45,359 nt of DNA from Azotosporobacter soli. GTDB lineage: Bacteria; Bacillota; Negativicutes; SG130. A program made the translations under genes and the position numbers. Position 1 is the first letter of the stretch, and each line of letters opens with the position of its first letter. Below, in pieces: positions 24,120 through 32,933 of the stretch. The DNA lies in contig NZ_JAUAOA010000026.1 in NCBI RefSeq assembly GCF_030542965.1, forward strand, positions 1 through 45,359. Direction: 5' to 3'. Under the pieces are notes generated by a model. It worked only from the letters and a program-made list of their open reading frames with translations, had not been told where the DNA came from and did no database searches.

Positions 24120-24420
24120 CAACAGCATAACGAACCACAATAGCTTTGAGCGGGACGAGTACTTAGGCTTCTCTTTAGCCCAGCGAGTCGGCGACCGGGT
24201 AACCGGAGGTGAAATGGCCGACCTAACGATCCTCAGGAATGGCCCCGTGAGCTGCTCACCAAACGCATTTTGCCAGTAGGCTGAGCCGGTCGCCTCCGTT
24301 AGAGGGCTAGGGTATCGGATTTGTTATCCCGTACCTGAAGAGATGAAAGGCAGCGCTTTTCAACAAGGGTGGTAACGCGAACATTTCGCCCCTTTTCGGG
24401 AGGAATGTTTTTTTTATTCC
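24120..24420 (+). promoter_or_regulatory. T-box leader of the trp operon, Trp (UGG) specifier, with first switch module
   Basis: Stem I starts near 24143 (GAGCGGGACGAGTAC) and has an apical GTCGGC/GCCGAC stem. It returns through CAGGAA-TGG-CCCCGTGAGC, which places the specifier at 24240-24242 as UGG (Trp). Stem II/III-like segments follow to about 24345. The first antiterminator carries AAGGGTGGTAACGCG (24366-24379), with an AA where CC or AC is usual. It is followed by terminator 1 (about 24380-24410) and a run of eight or more U at 24407-24415. High uncharged tRNA-Trp should favour read-through. A second switch module follows immediately. Confidence 0.9.
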
Positions 24421-24500
24421 CCCACGCGCATTCTTTCAAACCAGGGTGGTACCGCGAAGACATTTCGCCCCTAGCAAGGGCGCGAAATGTCTTTTTTTAT
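24421..24500 (+). promoter_or_regulatory. Second T-box antiterminator/terminator module without its own stem I
   Basis: A second T-box sequence, AGGGTGGTACCGCG (24443-24456), has a 5' pairing arm CGCG about 15 bases upstream. A strong terminator follows: GACATTTCG/CGAAATGTC arms plus an inner CCCT/AGGG, then CTTTTTTTAT. Only about 30 bases separate it from terminator 1, too few for another stem I. The two modules share most of AGGGTGGTA-CGCGAA and CATTTCGCCCCT, which indicates tandem duplication of the switch part only. It ends just before the trpD ribosome site. Confidence 0.88.
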
Positions 24501-24518
24501 CTAAAAGGAGGAGTTTTG

Positions 24519-25538
24519 ATGTTGCGAGATTATCTGGAAACAATACTTGGCGGAGAAGACTTGTCGCGCCGCGAAGCGGAATACGCCATGGAAATGATCA
24601 TTACCGGCCGGGCGGCAGAAACGCAGGTCGCCGCTTTTTTAGCCGCTTTGCGCCTTAAAGGAGAAACGGCCGCAGAAATCACCGGCTTCGCCGAAACGAT
24701 GCGCCGCCATGCCACTACCCTGCCCTACTCCGGCACCGATCTGGTGGATACTTGCGGTACCGGCGGCGATAAAAAAGCGACGTTCAACGTCTCGACAACG
24801 ACGGCTTTCGTTCTGGCCGGCGGAAACGTCAGAGTCGCCAAGCACGGCAACCGCGGCGTCTCGAGTCCGTGCGGCAGCGCCGACGTACTTGCCGCACTAA
24901 ACGTCGCGATCGATCTGCCGCCTGAACAGGTCAGCCAGGCGATTCAAAGCATCGGCATCGGCTTTCTCTTTGCGCCTCGCTTTCATCCGGCCATGGGCAA
25001 TGTCGCCAAATTGCGCCGCGAACTGGGTACCCGTACCGTCTTTAATCTCTTAGGCCCACTAACAAATCCGGCCGGAGCGCCGCGCCAACTACTCGGCGTC
25101 TATGATCGCCGCCTTACCGTAAAACTGGCCCAAGTTCTTTTATCGCTCGGCGTCGAACACGCCTTGGTCATCCACAGCCACGACGGCATGGACGAAATCT
25201 CCAGTCGCTCGCCAAGCTATATCGTCGAGGTAAAAGCAGGGCAGATCATGGAATATGAAATTGATCCGCTCGATTACGGCTTCTCACCTGATGCCGCCGA
25301 ATATCAGGGCGGCAGCGCCGCCGAAAACGCAGCCTTGCTGGTTCGCATTCTCGAAGGGGAAGAAGGCCCATGTCGCGATATCGTGCTGCTGAACGCAGCG
25401 GCCGGTTTTATCGTCAGCGGTAAAGCACTTGATTTCTCCGAAGGCCTTCAGTTGGCGAAGCAAAGCATTGACAGCGGCGCAGCCTTAAGCAAGCTTCGCG
25501 ACTTGCAGGCCTTTAGCCGCAGCGGGTGCGCCTCATGA
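24519..25538 (+). CDS. trpD: Anthranilate phosphoribosyltransferase
   Basis: TrpD attaches phosphoribose from PRPP to anthranilate. The 339-residue protein has the PRPP-binding DTCGTGGDKKATFNVSTTTA, KHGNRGVSSPCGSADVLAALN, FLFAPRFHPAMGNVAKLRRELGTRTVFNLLGPLTNP (read here as separate motifs) and HGMDE-like SHDGMDEIS. Its start at 24519 follows AAAGGAGGAG; the frame runs upstream through the leader but that part is not coding. It is first in the operon, which is unusual because trpE normally leads. It overlaps trpF by four bases. Confidence 0.96.
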   Translation: MLRDYLETILGGEDLSRREAEYAMEMIITGRAAETQVAAFLAALRLKGETAAEITGFAETMRRHATTLPYSGTDLVDTCGTGGDKKATFNVSTTTAFVLAGGNVRVAKHGNRGVSSPCGSADVLAALNVAIDLPPEQVSQAIQSIGIGFLFAPRFHPAMGNVAKLRRELGTRTVFNLLGPLTNPAGAPRQLLGVYDRRLTVKLAQVLLSLGVEHALVIHSHDGMDEISSRSPSYIVEVKAGQIMEYEIDPLDYGFSPDAAEYQGGSAAENAALLVRILEGEEGPCRDIVLLNAAAGFIVSGKALDFSEGLQLAKQSIDSGAALSKLRDLQAFSRSGCAS

Positions 25539-26167
25539 TCATCAAAATCTGCGGTCTCACGACACTAACGGACGCGCAGTTGGCAAAAGACTGCGGTGCA
25601 GATTGGCTCGGTTTCATCTTCGCCCCGAGTCGTCGCCAAATAACACCGCAAGCCGCGCGCGACATAACCGCGCAATTGACAGGCTGCACTAAAGTAGGCG
25701 TATTCGTCGACTGCCCGGTTGCGCAGGTGCAGGAAATTGCCGCTTACTGCCAACTTGATATCGTTCAGTTGCATGGCCAAGAAAATGAGAACTATCGTCG
25801 TCAATTGGGTCTTCCTCATATCAAGGTTTTTTCGCTTTCGCCCGATGGCCAAACGCTGCACCAGCCCTGGCCGGCTGACGCCGATTGGATCTTGCTCGAC
25901 ACCGCGGTCAAAGGACAAAGCGGCGGCACAGGCGTTCCGTTTACCTGGTCGCAAGCGGTCGAGCGCTGCCGAAACAGCGCGCGTCCTATTTTAGCCGCAG
26001 GCGGATTAACGGAAGCGAATGTCGCAGACGCCATTCGCAGTTTGCAGCCTTTTGGCGTCGATGTCGCCGGAGGCGTCGAAACAGAAGGACGCAAAGACGG
26101 TCTAAAATTAGAACGCTTTATTCGCGCGGCACGCCAGGCCGCTAAGGAGGTAGAACATGTTAGCTAA
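25535..26167 (+). CDS. trpF: Phosphoribosylanthranilate isomerase
   Basis: TrpF carries out the Amadori rearrangement of phosphoribosylanthranilate to CdRP. The 210-residue TIM barrel begins IIKICGLTTLTDAQ with the catalytic Cys. It has LGFIFAPSRRQITPQ, VGVFVDCP, VQLHGQEN and the catalytic Asp in LLDTAVKGQSGGTG, then GGLTEANV and DVAGGVETEGRKDG. ATG at 25535 overlaps the trpD stop (ATGA). The 3' end overlaps trpC by 11 bases. Confidence 0.95.
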   Translation: MIIKICGLTTLTDAQLAKDCGADWLGFIFAPSRRQITPQAARDITAQLTGCTKVGVFVDCPVAQVQEIAAYCQLDIVQLHGQENENYRRQLGLPHIKVFSLSPDGQTLHQPWPADADWILLDTAVKGQSGGTGVPFTWSQAVERCRNSARPILAAGGLTEANVADAIRSLQPFGVDVAGGVETEGRKDGLKLERFIRAARQAAKEVEHVS

Positions 26168-26951
26168 GATCGTAGCCAAAAAGCGCCGCACTATCGCCAA
26201 CAGCAAAGAAACACTGTCCTTTGCCAAACTGGAAAGTCAGGCAGTCCCCGCAGCGTTTAAACTGCGCCAGACACTAAAAGATTCCGCGTGGCTCTTAATC
26301 GCCGAATGCAAGCTCCATTCTCCTGCCAAAGGAAGACTGACAGAACGGCATACGGTTCCTGAACTGGCCGCACTCTATCAAGCCAACGGCGCAAGCGCCT
26401 TATCCATTCATACCGACGAACACTTTGCCGGTTCGCTTGACGACCTGATGCTAATGCGTCAACAGACCAGCCTGCCGCTGCTCCGCAAGGACTTCATCTT
26501 GGATCCGTACCAGGTCATCGAAGCGCGCGTCGCAGGCGCCGATGCGATCCTGCTGATCGCCAATCTGTTAAACGACGCAGAAATAGACGCTTTAAGCAAA
26601 CTTGCCGATGAACTGGGCATGGACGCTCTGGTCGAAGTGCACAGTTTGGCGGAATTCAACCGCACGCAAGAACTTGGTTGCCCTCTGATCGGCATCAATA
26701 ACCGTGACTTGACGACATTCAAGACCGATATCGAGCAGACTTTCCGCCTTCTGGAACATCGCCGCACAGATGGTTTTATCATCAGTGAAAGCGGCATCAA
26801 AAACGCCGCCGATGCCGCCCGGCTCTTCGACTCCGGCGTTAACGGAATCCTGGTCGGCGAAGCTCTTGTCACCGCCGCCGATCCGGGCCAGGCGGCCCAT
26901 GAAATGGCAACCGGCCATCAATATACTACGAGGAGGACTTACCATGCCTGA
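26157..26951 (+). CDS. trpC: Indole-3-glycerol phosphate synthase
   Basis: TrpC closes CdRP to indole-3-glycerol phosphate. The 264-residue barrel carries the catalytic motifs [12 protein letters not shown] (Lys and Ser), [12 protein letters not shown] (Lys), ALVEVH (Glu), [11 protein letters not shown] and ISESGI. The usual SVLTD(E)xxFFGS strand reads [11 protein letters not shown] here. It begins inside the end of trpF, behind AAGGAGG, and overlaps trpB by eight bases, implying coupled translation. It is not fused to TrpF. Confidence 0.95.
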   Translation: MLAKIVAKKRRTIANSKETLSFAKLESQAVPAAFKLRQTLKDSAWLLIAECKLHSPAKGRLTERHTVPELAALYQANGASALSIHTDEHFAGSLDDLMLMRQQTSLPLLRKDFILDPYQVIEARVAGADAILLIANLLNDAEIDALSKLADELGMDALVEVHSLAEFNRTQELGCPLIGINNRDLTTFKTDIEQTFRLLEHRRTDGFIISESGIKNAADAARLFDSGVNGILVGEALVTAADPGQAAHEMATGHQYTTRRTYHA

Positions 26952-28122
26952 TAAGAATGGAAAATTCGGCGCTTACGGCGGCCGTTTCGTACCGGAGACC
27001 GTAATGCCCGCTTTATTGGAACTGGAAAAAGAATACCGTAAGGCCAGCGCTGATCCCGCCTTTCAAAAGGAACTGCGCTATTACCTGCAGGAATATGCCG
27101 GACGCCCAACACGTCTATACTATGCAGAGAAACTGACTAAACACTACGGCAAAGGTCCGATTTATCTAAAAAGAGAAGACCTGTTGCATACTGGCGCGCA
27201 TAAGATCAACAACACCTTGGGCCAGGTCCTCTTAGCTAGGCGCATGGGCAAGACAAGAATCATCGCCGAGACCGGCGCCGGACAGCACGGCGTCTCCACT
27301 GCGACGGTCGCCGCCTTGTTCGGGTTAAAATGCCGAGTCTATATGGGAAAAGAAGACATGGAACGCCAGGAGCTTAATGTCTTCCGCATGCGACTCTTGG
27401 GCAGCGAGGTTTGCGAAGTCTCGAGCGGCAGCGGCACGCTGAAAGATGCCACCACCGAAGCGATACGGGACTGGGTCGCCAACGTCGAAGACACGCATTA
27501 TATTATCGGTTCCGTACTTGGCCCGCATCCGTATCCCATGATGGTACGGGACTTTCAATCGGTCATCGGCAGCGAAACCAAAAGCCAGATCGCCGAGCGC
27601 GGCGCTAAACTGCGCTACGTTGTCGCCTGCATCGGCGGCGGCAGCAATGCGATGGGCATGTTCTATCCCTTTCATCAGGATCCCGAGGTCAAAAAGTTGG
27701 GCATTGAAGCGGCCGGTTGCGGCCTCGACACCGACAAGCACGCCGCCTCGCTGACGCTCGGCCGCCCCGGCGTCCTGCACGGTTCCTACAGCTATCTGCT
27801 GCAGGATGATGACGGCCAGATCAAACCCGCCCACTCTATTTCAGCCGGTCTTGATTATCCCGGCGTCGGTCCGGAACACGCTCATTTCATGGATCACGGC
27901 ATCGCAGATTATCACTCCGTCACCGATCAGGAGGCGCTAGCCGCGTTCCAGCGTTTGACCGCGCTCGAAGGCATCATTCCCGCTCTGGAAAGTTCGCACG
28001 CTTTAGCATATTTAGAAAAACTGATGCCCCAGGCCGCAGCCGATGAAGCCGTCGTAGTCTGTCTCTCGGGACGCGGCGACAAAGATGTGCAAATGGTGCA
28101 GCAGGTATTGGAGGGAAAATAA
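26944..28122 (+). CDS. trpB: Tryptophan synthase beta chain
   Basis: TrpB condenses indole with serine on pyridoxal phosphate. The 392-residue protein begins [19 protein letters not shown] at 26944, after AGGAGG. The PLP lysine is Lys87 in HKINNTLGQ, the same number as in the enteric enzyme. [14 protein letters not shown], the phosphate loop [10 protein letters not shown] and LSGRGDKD near the C-terminus are also present. It is the TrpB1 type that works with TrpA, which starts on the base after its stop codon. Confidence 0.97.
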   Translation: MPDKNGKFGAYGGRFVPETVMPALLELEKEYRKASADPAFQKELRYYLQEYAGRPTRLYYAEKLTKHYGKGPIYLKREDLLHTGAHKINNTLGQVLLARRMGKTRIIAETGAGQHGVSTATVAALFGLKCRVYMGKEDMERQELNVFRMRLLGSEVCEVSSGSGTLKDATTEAIRDWVANVEDTHYIIGSVLGPHPYPMMVRDFQSVIGSETKSQIAERGAKLRYVVACIGGGSNAMGMFYPFHQDPEVKKLGIEAAGCGLDTDKHAASLTLGRPGVLHGSYSYLLQDDDGQIKPAHSISAGLDYPGVGPEHAHFMDHGIADYHSVTDQEALAAFQRLTALEGIIPALESSHALAYLEKLMPQAAADEAVVVCLSGRGDKDVQMVQQVLEGK

Positions 28123-28917
28123 ATGTCACGTATTGAAGCAACGCTGATCCGTAACCGTGAACAAGGTCGTAAAAGCCTGATCATATATCTGACTGCCGGG
28201 TGTCCTGATTATGCCACGACAAAAGAAGCCGTTCTGGCCGCCTTGGCTGCCGGCGCTGATGTCGTCGAACTCGGACTGCCGTTTTCCGACCCGATGGCCG
28301 ACGGACCCGTCCTGCAAACAGCCGGAAACCTGGCTTTAGCCAACGGCGCAACCACCCGTAAATCGCTCGATTTGGTAAAAAGCTTGCGCCAAGAAACGGA
28401 TGCGCCGCTCCTGACCATGTGCTATTTGAACACCGTACTGCAATACGGTATCGATGAGTTTACCGGACAATTTTCCGCCGCCGGACTTGACGGCCTGATC
28501 ATTCCTGACATGCCGGACGAAGAAGCGCAGCTGCTCGCCGAGCCTTGCCAACAGAACCAGTTGGATATCATTTCCTTTCTGGCAACGACCACAGGACCGA
28601 AGCGGGCACAGCGAATCTGCCGCGCTGCCAGCGGTTTCATCTATTGCATTGCCGTAAACGGAGTTACCGGCGTTCAAAAAACCGACTACCAGCCGATTTC
28701 AGGTATCATCACCGAAGCACGCTGCCACACAGACTTACCGCTGGCCATTGGTTTCGGAATCGGCAGCGGCGCAGCGGCGCAGGAAGCAGCCAGGCACAGT
28801 GACGCCGTCATTGTCGGCAGCGCACTGATGCAACAGCTCATGGAACATGGAGTAGGCGGCGTGACCCGTCTGGTAGGCGAAATTCGTCAGGCGCTGGATC
28901 AAAAGGAGGCGTTCTAA
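28123..28917 (+). CDS. trpA: Tryptophan synthase alpha chain
   Basis: TrpA splits indole-3-glycerol phosphate and passes indole to TrpB. The 264-residue barrel has both catalytic acids at the canonical numbers, Glu49 in VVELGLPFSDP and Asp60 in ADGPVLQ. LTMCYLNTVLQYG, DGLIIPDMPDEE and VGSALMQ segments follow. Its ATG directly abuts the trpB stop, and its last base is the first base of trpE. Confidence 0.97.
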   Translation: MSRIEATLIRNREQGRKSLIIYLTAGCPDYATTKEAVLAALAAGADVVELGLPFSDPMADGPVLQTAGNLALANGATTRKSLDLVKSLRQETDAPLLTMCYLNTVLQYGIDEFTGQFSAAGLDGLIIPDMPDEEAQLLAEPCQQNQLDIISFLATTTGPKRAQRICRAASGFIYCIAVNGVTGVQKTDYQPISGIITEARCHTDLPLAIGFGIGSGAAAQEAARHSDAVIVGSALMQQLMEHGVGGVTRLVGEIRQALDQKEAF

Positions 28918-30380
28918 TGCTGCTGCAACCTGCGTATGCCACTTTCTGCGAGCGCAGCGCCGAACATAGTCTGGTTCCCTTAAGTCTGACGCTGCCGGTC
29001 GACACCGAAACGCCGGTTTCCCTCTATCAAAAATTAGTCGGCGACAAGCTCGGCTTTATGCTGGAAAGCGCGACGCCCGGCAAAAACTTTGGCCGTTACT
29101 CTTTTCTCGGTCGTCACCCCTTCGCCCGTCTGACAGGCTACCGTGACTCGACCATAATCATCAATGAACGCGAACAAACAAATGCTAAGCAAGGCCCGCC
29201 TTTACAGGTACTGAAAGAATTTCTCGCCGCTCATTCTTTGGCTAATCTGGACGAGCTGCCTCTGTTTTCCGGCGGAGCGGTCGGTTATGTCGCCTACGAA
29301 GCAACGGCGACCTGGGAACGGATACGCGGCATGTCAATCGCCGATGACCTCGTTCTTTCCGACATGTTGTTTTGCCGGGAACTGGCCGTCTTCGACCATT
29401 TGGAGCATTCGGTAACATTTTTATACTTGGCTGATGCTAAGGCCGACGATCTCAAGGAAAGCTACCAAAAAGGCAGCGCCGCTTTACACGCGATGGCAGC
29501 CGCGCTGCAAGAGCCGTTACCGGCTAAAAAGGAGCAAACGCCTCCTTCTTCCGCCGTACAAGCGCCCCTTACGGCAAGCAGCGACGACTATTGCGCCAAA
29601 GTCCTGCGTGCCAAAGAATATATCGCCGCCGGCGACGCCTTTCAAATCGTACTCTCGCAAGAAAGCCGGCGTCCGCTCGACTGTCATCCGTTTCAGCTTT
29701 ACCGTCGCTTGCGCCGGGTAAACCCTTCTCCTTACATGTTCTATCTCAATTTCGGTCAGCATCAGGTACTCGGCGCTTCACCGGAACGCCTCGTAAAACT
29801 GGAAGACGGCGTGGTCAGCACTCACCCGATTGCCGGAACCCGCCCGCGCGGCGCCAACGCCGCCGAAGACGAACGATTGGGCAACGAATTAAAAAACGAT
29901 CCGAAAGAATTGGCCGAACATGCGATGCTGGTCGACTTGGGTCGCAACGACATCGGCAAAGTCAGCCTGCCCGGCAGCGTTCAAGTGACCCGTCTTAAGG
30001 AGGTGGAACATTTTTCCCACGTGATGCATCTCGTCTCTGAAGTCACCGGCAAAATGCGTCCCGACTACGGCGCAGTCGATGCACTGCAGGCCTGCTTTCC
30101 GGCGGGTACGGTCAGTGGCGCGCCTAAAGCGCGCGTAATGGAAATCATCCATGAACTGGAGGGCGATCAGCGCGGCGTTTATGCCGGAGCCGTCGGCTAT
30201 CTTGACTTTCGCGGCAACATGGACACCTGCATCGCAATCCGCACGCTGGCGATCGAAAGCGGCGAAATCATTTTGCGCGCCGGAGCCGGTATCGTCGCCG
30301 ACTCGTTGCCGGAAATGGAATATCAGGAAGTACGGCATAAATCACAGGCAATGATCAAGGCACTGGAGGGGATCGAGTGA
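28917..30380 (+). CDS. trpE: Anthranilate synthase component I
   Basis: TrpE makes anthranilate from chorismate, using ammonia from TrpG. The 487-residue protein has the N-terminal feedback region with FMLESATPG (LLES-type motif for tryptophan binding). The chorismate domain has IVLSQESRRPLDCHPF, NPSPYMFYLNFG, ASPERLV, HPIAGTRPRG, DPKELAEHAMLVDLGRNDIG and FPAGTVSGAPK. The LES motif suggests end-product inhibition. It sits near the end of the operon after trpA, and its stop overlaps trpG. Confidence 0.95.
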   Translation: MLLQPAYATFCERSAEHSLVPLSLTLPVDTETPVSLYQKLVGDKLGFMLESATPGKNFGRYSFLGRHPFARLTGYRDSTIIINEREQTNAKQGPPLQVLKEFLAAHSLANLDELPLFSGGAVGYVAYEATATWERIRGMSIADDLVLSDMLFCRELAVFDHLEHSVTFLYLADAKADDLKESYQKGSAALHAMAAALQEPLPAKKEQTPPSSAVQAPLTASSDDYCAKVLRAKEYIAAGDAFQIVLSQESRRPLDCHPFQLYRRLRRVNPSPYMFYLNFGQHQVLGASPERLVKLEDGVVSTHPIAGTRPRGANAAEDERLGNELKNDPKELAEHAMLVDLGRNDIGKVSLPGSVQVTRLKEVEHFSHVMHLVSEVTGKMRPDYGAVDALQACFPAGTVSGAPKARVMEIIHELEGDQRGVYAGAVGYLDFRGNMDTCIAIRTLAIESGEIILRAGAGIVADSLPEMEYQEVRHKSQAMIKALEGIE

Positions 30381-30946
30381 TGATCGGCTTATTGGATAAT
30401 TATGATTCATTCACCTACAACGTATATCAATTGCTCTGCCAATTAGGCCAGGACGTTCTGGTCATTCGCAACGACGAACCGCTGACGCGACTGATCGAAG
30501 CCGACCTTGAAGCGCTTGTCATATCGCCCGGCCCCGGCACGCCGTCCGAATCCGGTATTACGCTGGAAGCTCTGCGTTTTTTCAGCGGTCGTATCCCCAT
30601 TCTTGGCATCTGTCTCGGACACCAGGCGATCGGCGAAACGTTCGGCGGCCAAGTTATCCGTGCGCCGCAGCCGGTACACGGCAAAACGTCCGAGATTCTG
30701 CATCAGGGCTGCGGGCTCTTTAACGGCTTGAGCGCGCCGTTTTCCGCCGGACGCTATCACTCCTTGATCGTAGAGGAAGAGACACTGCCCGCCTGTTTGG
30801 AGATTACCGCCCGCAGTCCGGAAGGACTGATCATGGCTTTACGTCACCGTACCTTACCGATCGCAGGTCTTCAGTTTCATCCGGAATCGATCTTGACGCC
30901 GAACGGAAGTCAGCTCATGAACAATTTTCTACAGGGCCATATTTAG
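30380..30946 (+). CDS. trpG: Anthranilate synthase component II (glutamine amidotransferase)
   Basis: A 188-residue class-I glutaminase that supplies ammonia to TrpE. The catalytic triad is visible: Cys in GICLGHQAIG and the His/Glu in LQFHPESILT. The ISPGPGTP motif is also present. ATG at 30380 overlaps the trpE stop (TGATG) and follows GGAGGGG by eight bases; a GTG at 30377 is an alternative. Such proteins often also serve PabB in folate synthesis, and no second copy is visible here. Confidence 0.93.
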   Translation: MIGLLDNYDSFTYNVYQLLCQLGQDVLVIRNDEPLTRLIEADLEALVISPGPGTPSESGITLEALRFFSGRIPILGICLGHQAIGETFGGQVIRAPQPVHGKTSEILHQGCGLFNGLSAPFSAGRYHSLIVEEETLPACLEITARSPEGLIMALRHRTLPIAGLQFHPESILTPNGSQLMNNFLQGHI

Positions 30947-30957
30947 GAGGTTCCATT

Positions 30958-31950
30958 ATGACGACACGAAAACGAATATTAACCGGCGACCGTCCCACCG
31001 GCAAACTGCATCTCGGTCACTACGTCGGTAGTCTGCAAAACCGGGTCCGTCTCCAGGATGAATACGACACTTTTGTTTTTGTCGCCGATGTTCAGGCGTT
31101 GACGACTCATTTTGAAAGAACCGACCGCCTGGCCGCAGACGTCCGCCAGGTCGCACTCGATAACATAGCCGCCGGTCTTGATCCGGAAAAAACAACCTAT
31201 TTCATCCAGTCCATGATTCCTGAAATTGCCGAGCTAACCGCTTTTTACAGCATGTTTGTCACCGTCAACACGCTGCGTCACAATCCGACCATCAAGGCAG
31301 AAAGTCAGCAATACGGTTATGCTGATCTTAGCTACGGTTTTCTTGGCTATCCGATCAGCCAAACCGCCGATATCACCTTTTGTAAAGCCGATCTTGTTCC
31401 GGTCGGCGAGGATCAATTGCCGCACATGGAATTAACGCGCAAAATCGTCCGCCGCTTTAACGACCTCTATAAACCCGTGCTGCCCGAGCCGCAGGCACTG
31501 CTTAGCGACTGTCCCCGCCTGGTCGGCCTGGACGGCAAAGCCAAAATGGGAAAAAGTCTGGGCAATGGCATCTATCTTAGCGATCCGAGTGCTGTCGTGG
31601 CCGAAAAAGTCAACGCCGCACTTACCGATCCGGCCCGCGTACGTGCGAGCGATAAAGGAACGCCTTCCGTCTGCACGGTCAACACCTATCATAGCGTCTT
31701 TAACGCCACTGAACAGCCTGACCTCGCCGAACGCTGCAAGAACGGCAGCATCGGCTGCGTCGCCTGCAAGAAACGTTTATGCGCTTCTCTTGAAGATCTG
31801 CTTGCCCCAATGCGTGAACGTCGCGCCCATTTCACAGCCAAACCAGGACAGATTGATGAAATCTTGCAATCCGGTACTGCTAAAGCCCGCTTGATCGCAC
31901 AAGAAACAATGCGCGAAATTCGCGATGCAATGCAAATCAGTTATTTCTGA
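30958..31950 (+). CDS. trpS: Tryptophanyl-tRNA synthetase
   Basis: A 330-residue class-I synthetase that charges tRNA-Trp. The ATP-binding motifs are GDRPTGKLHLGHYVGSL (HIGH type) and KAKMGKSLGN (KMSKS type, with Gly for the first Ser). It starts after TAGGAGG, 11 bases beyond trpG. Because the operon is read through when tRNA-Trp is uncharged, placing trpS here makes a feedback loop: more synthetase lowers uncharged tRNA. The C-terminal part has a small cysteine group (CKNGSIGCVACKKRLC) seen in some clostridial forms. Whether a second trpS exists cannot be told. Confidence 0.94.
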   Translation: MTTRKRILTGDRPTGKLHLGHYVGSLQNRVRLQDEYDTFVFVADVQALTTHFERTDRLAADVRQVALDNIAAGLDPEKTTYFIQSMIPEIAELTAFYSMFVTVNTLRHNPTIKAESQQYGYADLSYGFLGYPISQTADITFCKADLVPVGEDQLPHMELTRKIVRRFNDLYKPVLPEPQALLSDCPRLVGLDGKAKMGKSLGNGIYLSDPSAVVAEKVNAALTDPARVRASDKGTPSVCTVNTYHSVFNATEQPDLAERCKNGSIGCVACKKRLCASLEDLLAPMRERRAHFTAKPGQIDEILQSGTAKARLIAQETMREIRDAMQISYF

Positions 31951-31989
31951 TTGCGCTATCTTTCTCCCAGGAAAAAAGGAGGTCTTCTT

Positions 31990-32832
31990 ATGGCACACTA
32001 TACCCTGGCTTCACGCGAAAGCAAATCAGACGATACACTGATTCGTCTGGGCGAACTCACGCTCGGCGGTTGTGAAAAATTATTCATCGCCGGTCCCTGC
32101 GCCGTCGAATCGCGACGGCAGATGCTCGACACGGCGCGCCTCGTAAAACGAGGCGGCGCTCAAATCCTGCGCGGCGGCGCTTTCAAACCGCGCACCTCAC
32201 CGTATGATTTTCAAGGCCTGGCCGAAAAAGGTCTGGAGTACATGGCTGAAGCCAGAGAAGCAACCGGACTTCGTATCATCAGCGAAGTCATGGCTCCGGA
32301 CGCCGTGCCGCTCGTCGCACAGTATGTCGACATCCTGCAGATCGGCGCGCGCAACATGCAAAACTTCGCCCTCTTAAAAGCGGCGGGACGCAGCAACCGT
32401 CCTGTATTGCTCAAGCGCGGCCTATCGGCAACGATTGAAGAATGGCTGCAAGCCTCAGAATACATCCTCAGCGAAGGCAATCAACAAGTCATCTTTTGCG
32501 AACGCGGCATCCGCACCTTCGAATCCTATACGCGCAACACACTCGACCTCAGTGCTGTCAGCGCGATCAAAGCGCTGAGCCATCTGCCGGTCATCGTCGA
32601 CCCCAGCCATGGCACCGGCCGACGTGAAATGGTTTCGCCGATGTCCTTAGCCGCGCTGGCCAGCGGCGCAGACGGCCTGATGCTTGAAGTCCATCCCAAT
32701 CCGGCCGAAGCATTATGTGACGGCCCGCAATCGCTTCCGCCAGCCGAATACCTCGCACTCATGCACCAGCTTCGCGCAATGAACGCTTTTTTAGCAAAGC
32801 TGCCGGAGCGCGCCAAAGCGGTCGGTGAATAA
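31990..32832 (+). CDS. aroF: DAHP synthase without the N-terminal regulatory domain
   Basis: A 280-residue shikimate-entry enzyme, last in the trp operon. The barrel core has [64 protein letters not shown] and [16 protein letters not shown]. The start at 31990 follows AAAGGAGG. Its first 30 residues ([14 protein letters not shown]) align with the linker after the regulatory domain of the other copy ([14 protein letters not shown]). The first 65-70 residues have been lost, not merely replaced. It should therefore be insensitive to inhibition through that domain, with control through the T-box instead. Confidence 0.93.
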   Translation: MAHYTLASRESKSDDTLIRLGELTLGGCEKLFIAGPCAVESRRQMLDTARLVKRGGAQILRGGAFKPRTSPYDFQGLAEKGLEYMAEAREATGLRIISEVMAPDAVPLVAQYVDILQIGARNMQNFALLKAAGRSNRPVLLKRGLSATIEEWLQASEYILSEGNQQVIFCERGIRTFESYTRNTLDLSAVSAIKALSHLPVIVDPSHGTGRREMVSPMSLAALASGADGLMLEVHPNPAEALCDGPQSLPPAEYLALMHQLRAMNAFLAKLPERAKAVGE

Positions 32833-32866
32833 TCCGCTCTCGCGCAGTAAGAATATGATTCTAGCG

Positions 32867-32900
32867 AAAACACGAAGACGCATTGCTTCGTGTTTTTTTA
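32867..32900 (+). terminator. Terminator of the trp operon
   Basis: AAAACACGAAG ... CTTCGTGTTTT arms with an eight-base loop, followed by TTTATTTTTC, about 35 bases after the stop of the short aroF. Confidence 0.87.
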
Positions 32901-32915
32901 TTTTTCTCGTTAAAA

Positions 32916-32933
32916 CTTTACCATATCTTTACC
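32916..32933 (+). promoter_or_regulatory. PHO-box-like direct repeat before the alkaline phosphatase gene
   Basis: CTTTACC-ATAT-CTTTACC is a perfect 7-bp direct repeat with a four-base AT spacer. This is the 11-bp periodicity of PhoB/PhoP sites. It lies 79 bases before the phosphatase start. No good -10 box at the classical distance is evident, so the assignment is tentative. Confidence 0.4.

Noticed and set aside
24369-24518. Upstream extension of trpD through the T-box leader (50 extra codons)
   Set aside because: The stretch covers terminators and antiterminators, and the family start with a strong AGGAGGAG site is at 24519.
26770-26943. Upstream extension of trpB inside trpC
   Set aside because: The out-of-frame overlap with trpC has no ribosome site; the TrpB family start is at 26944 after AGGAGG.
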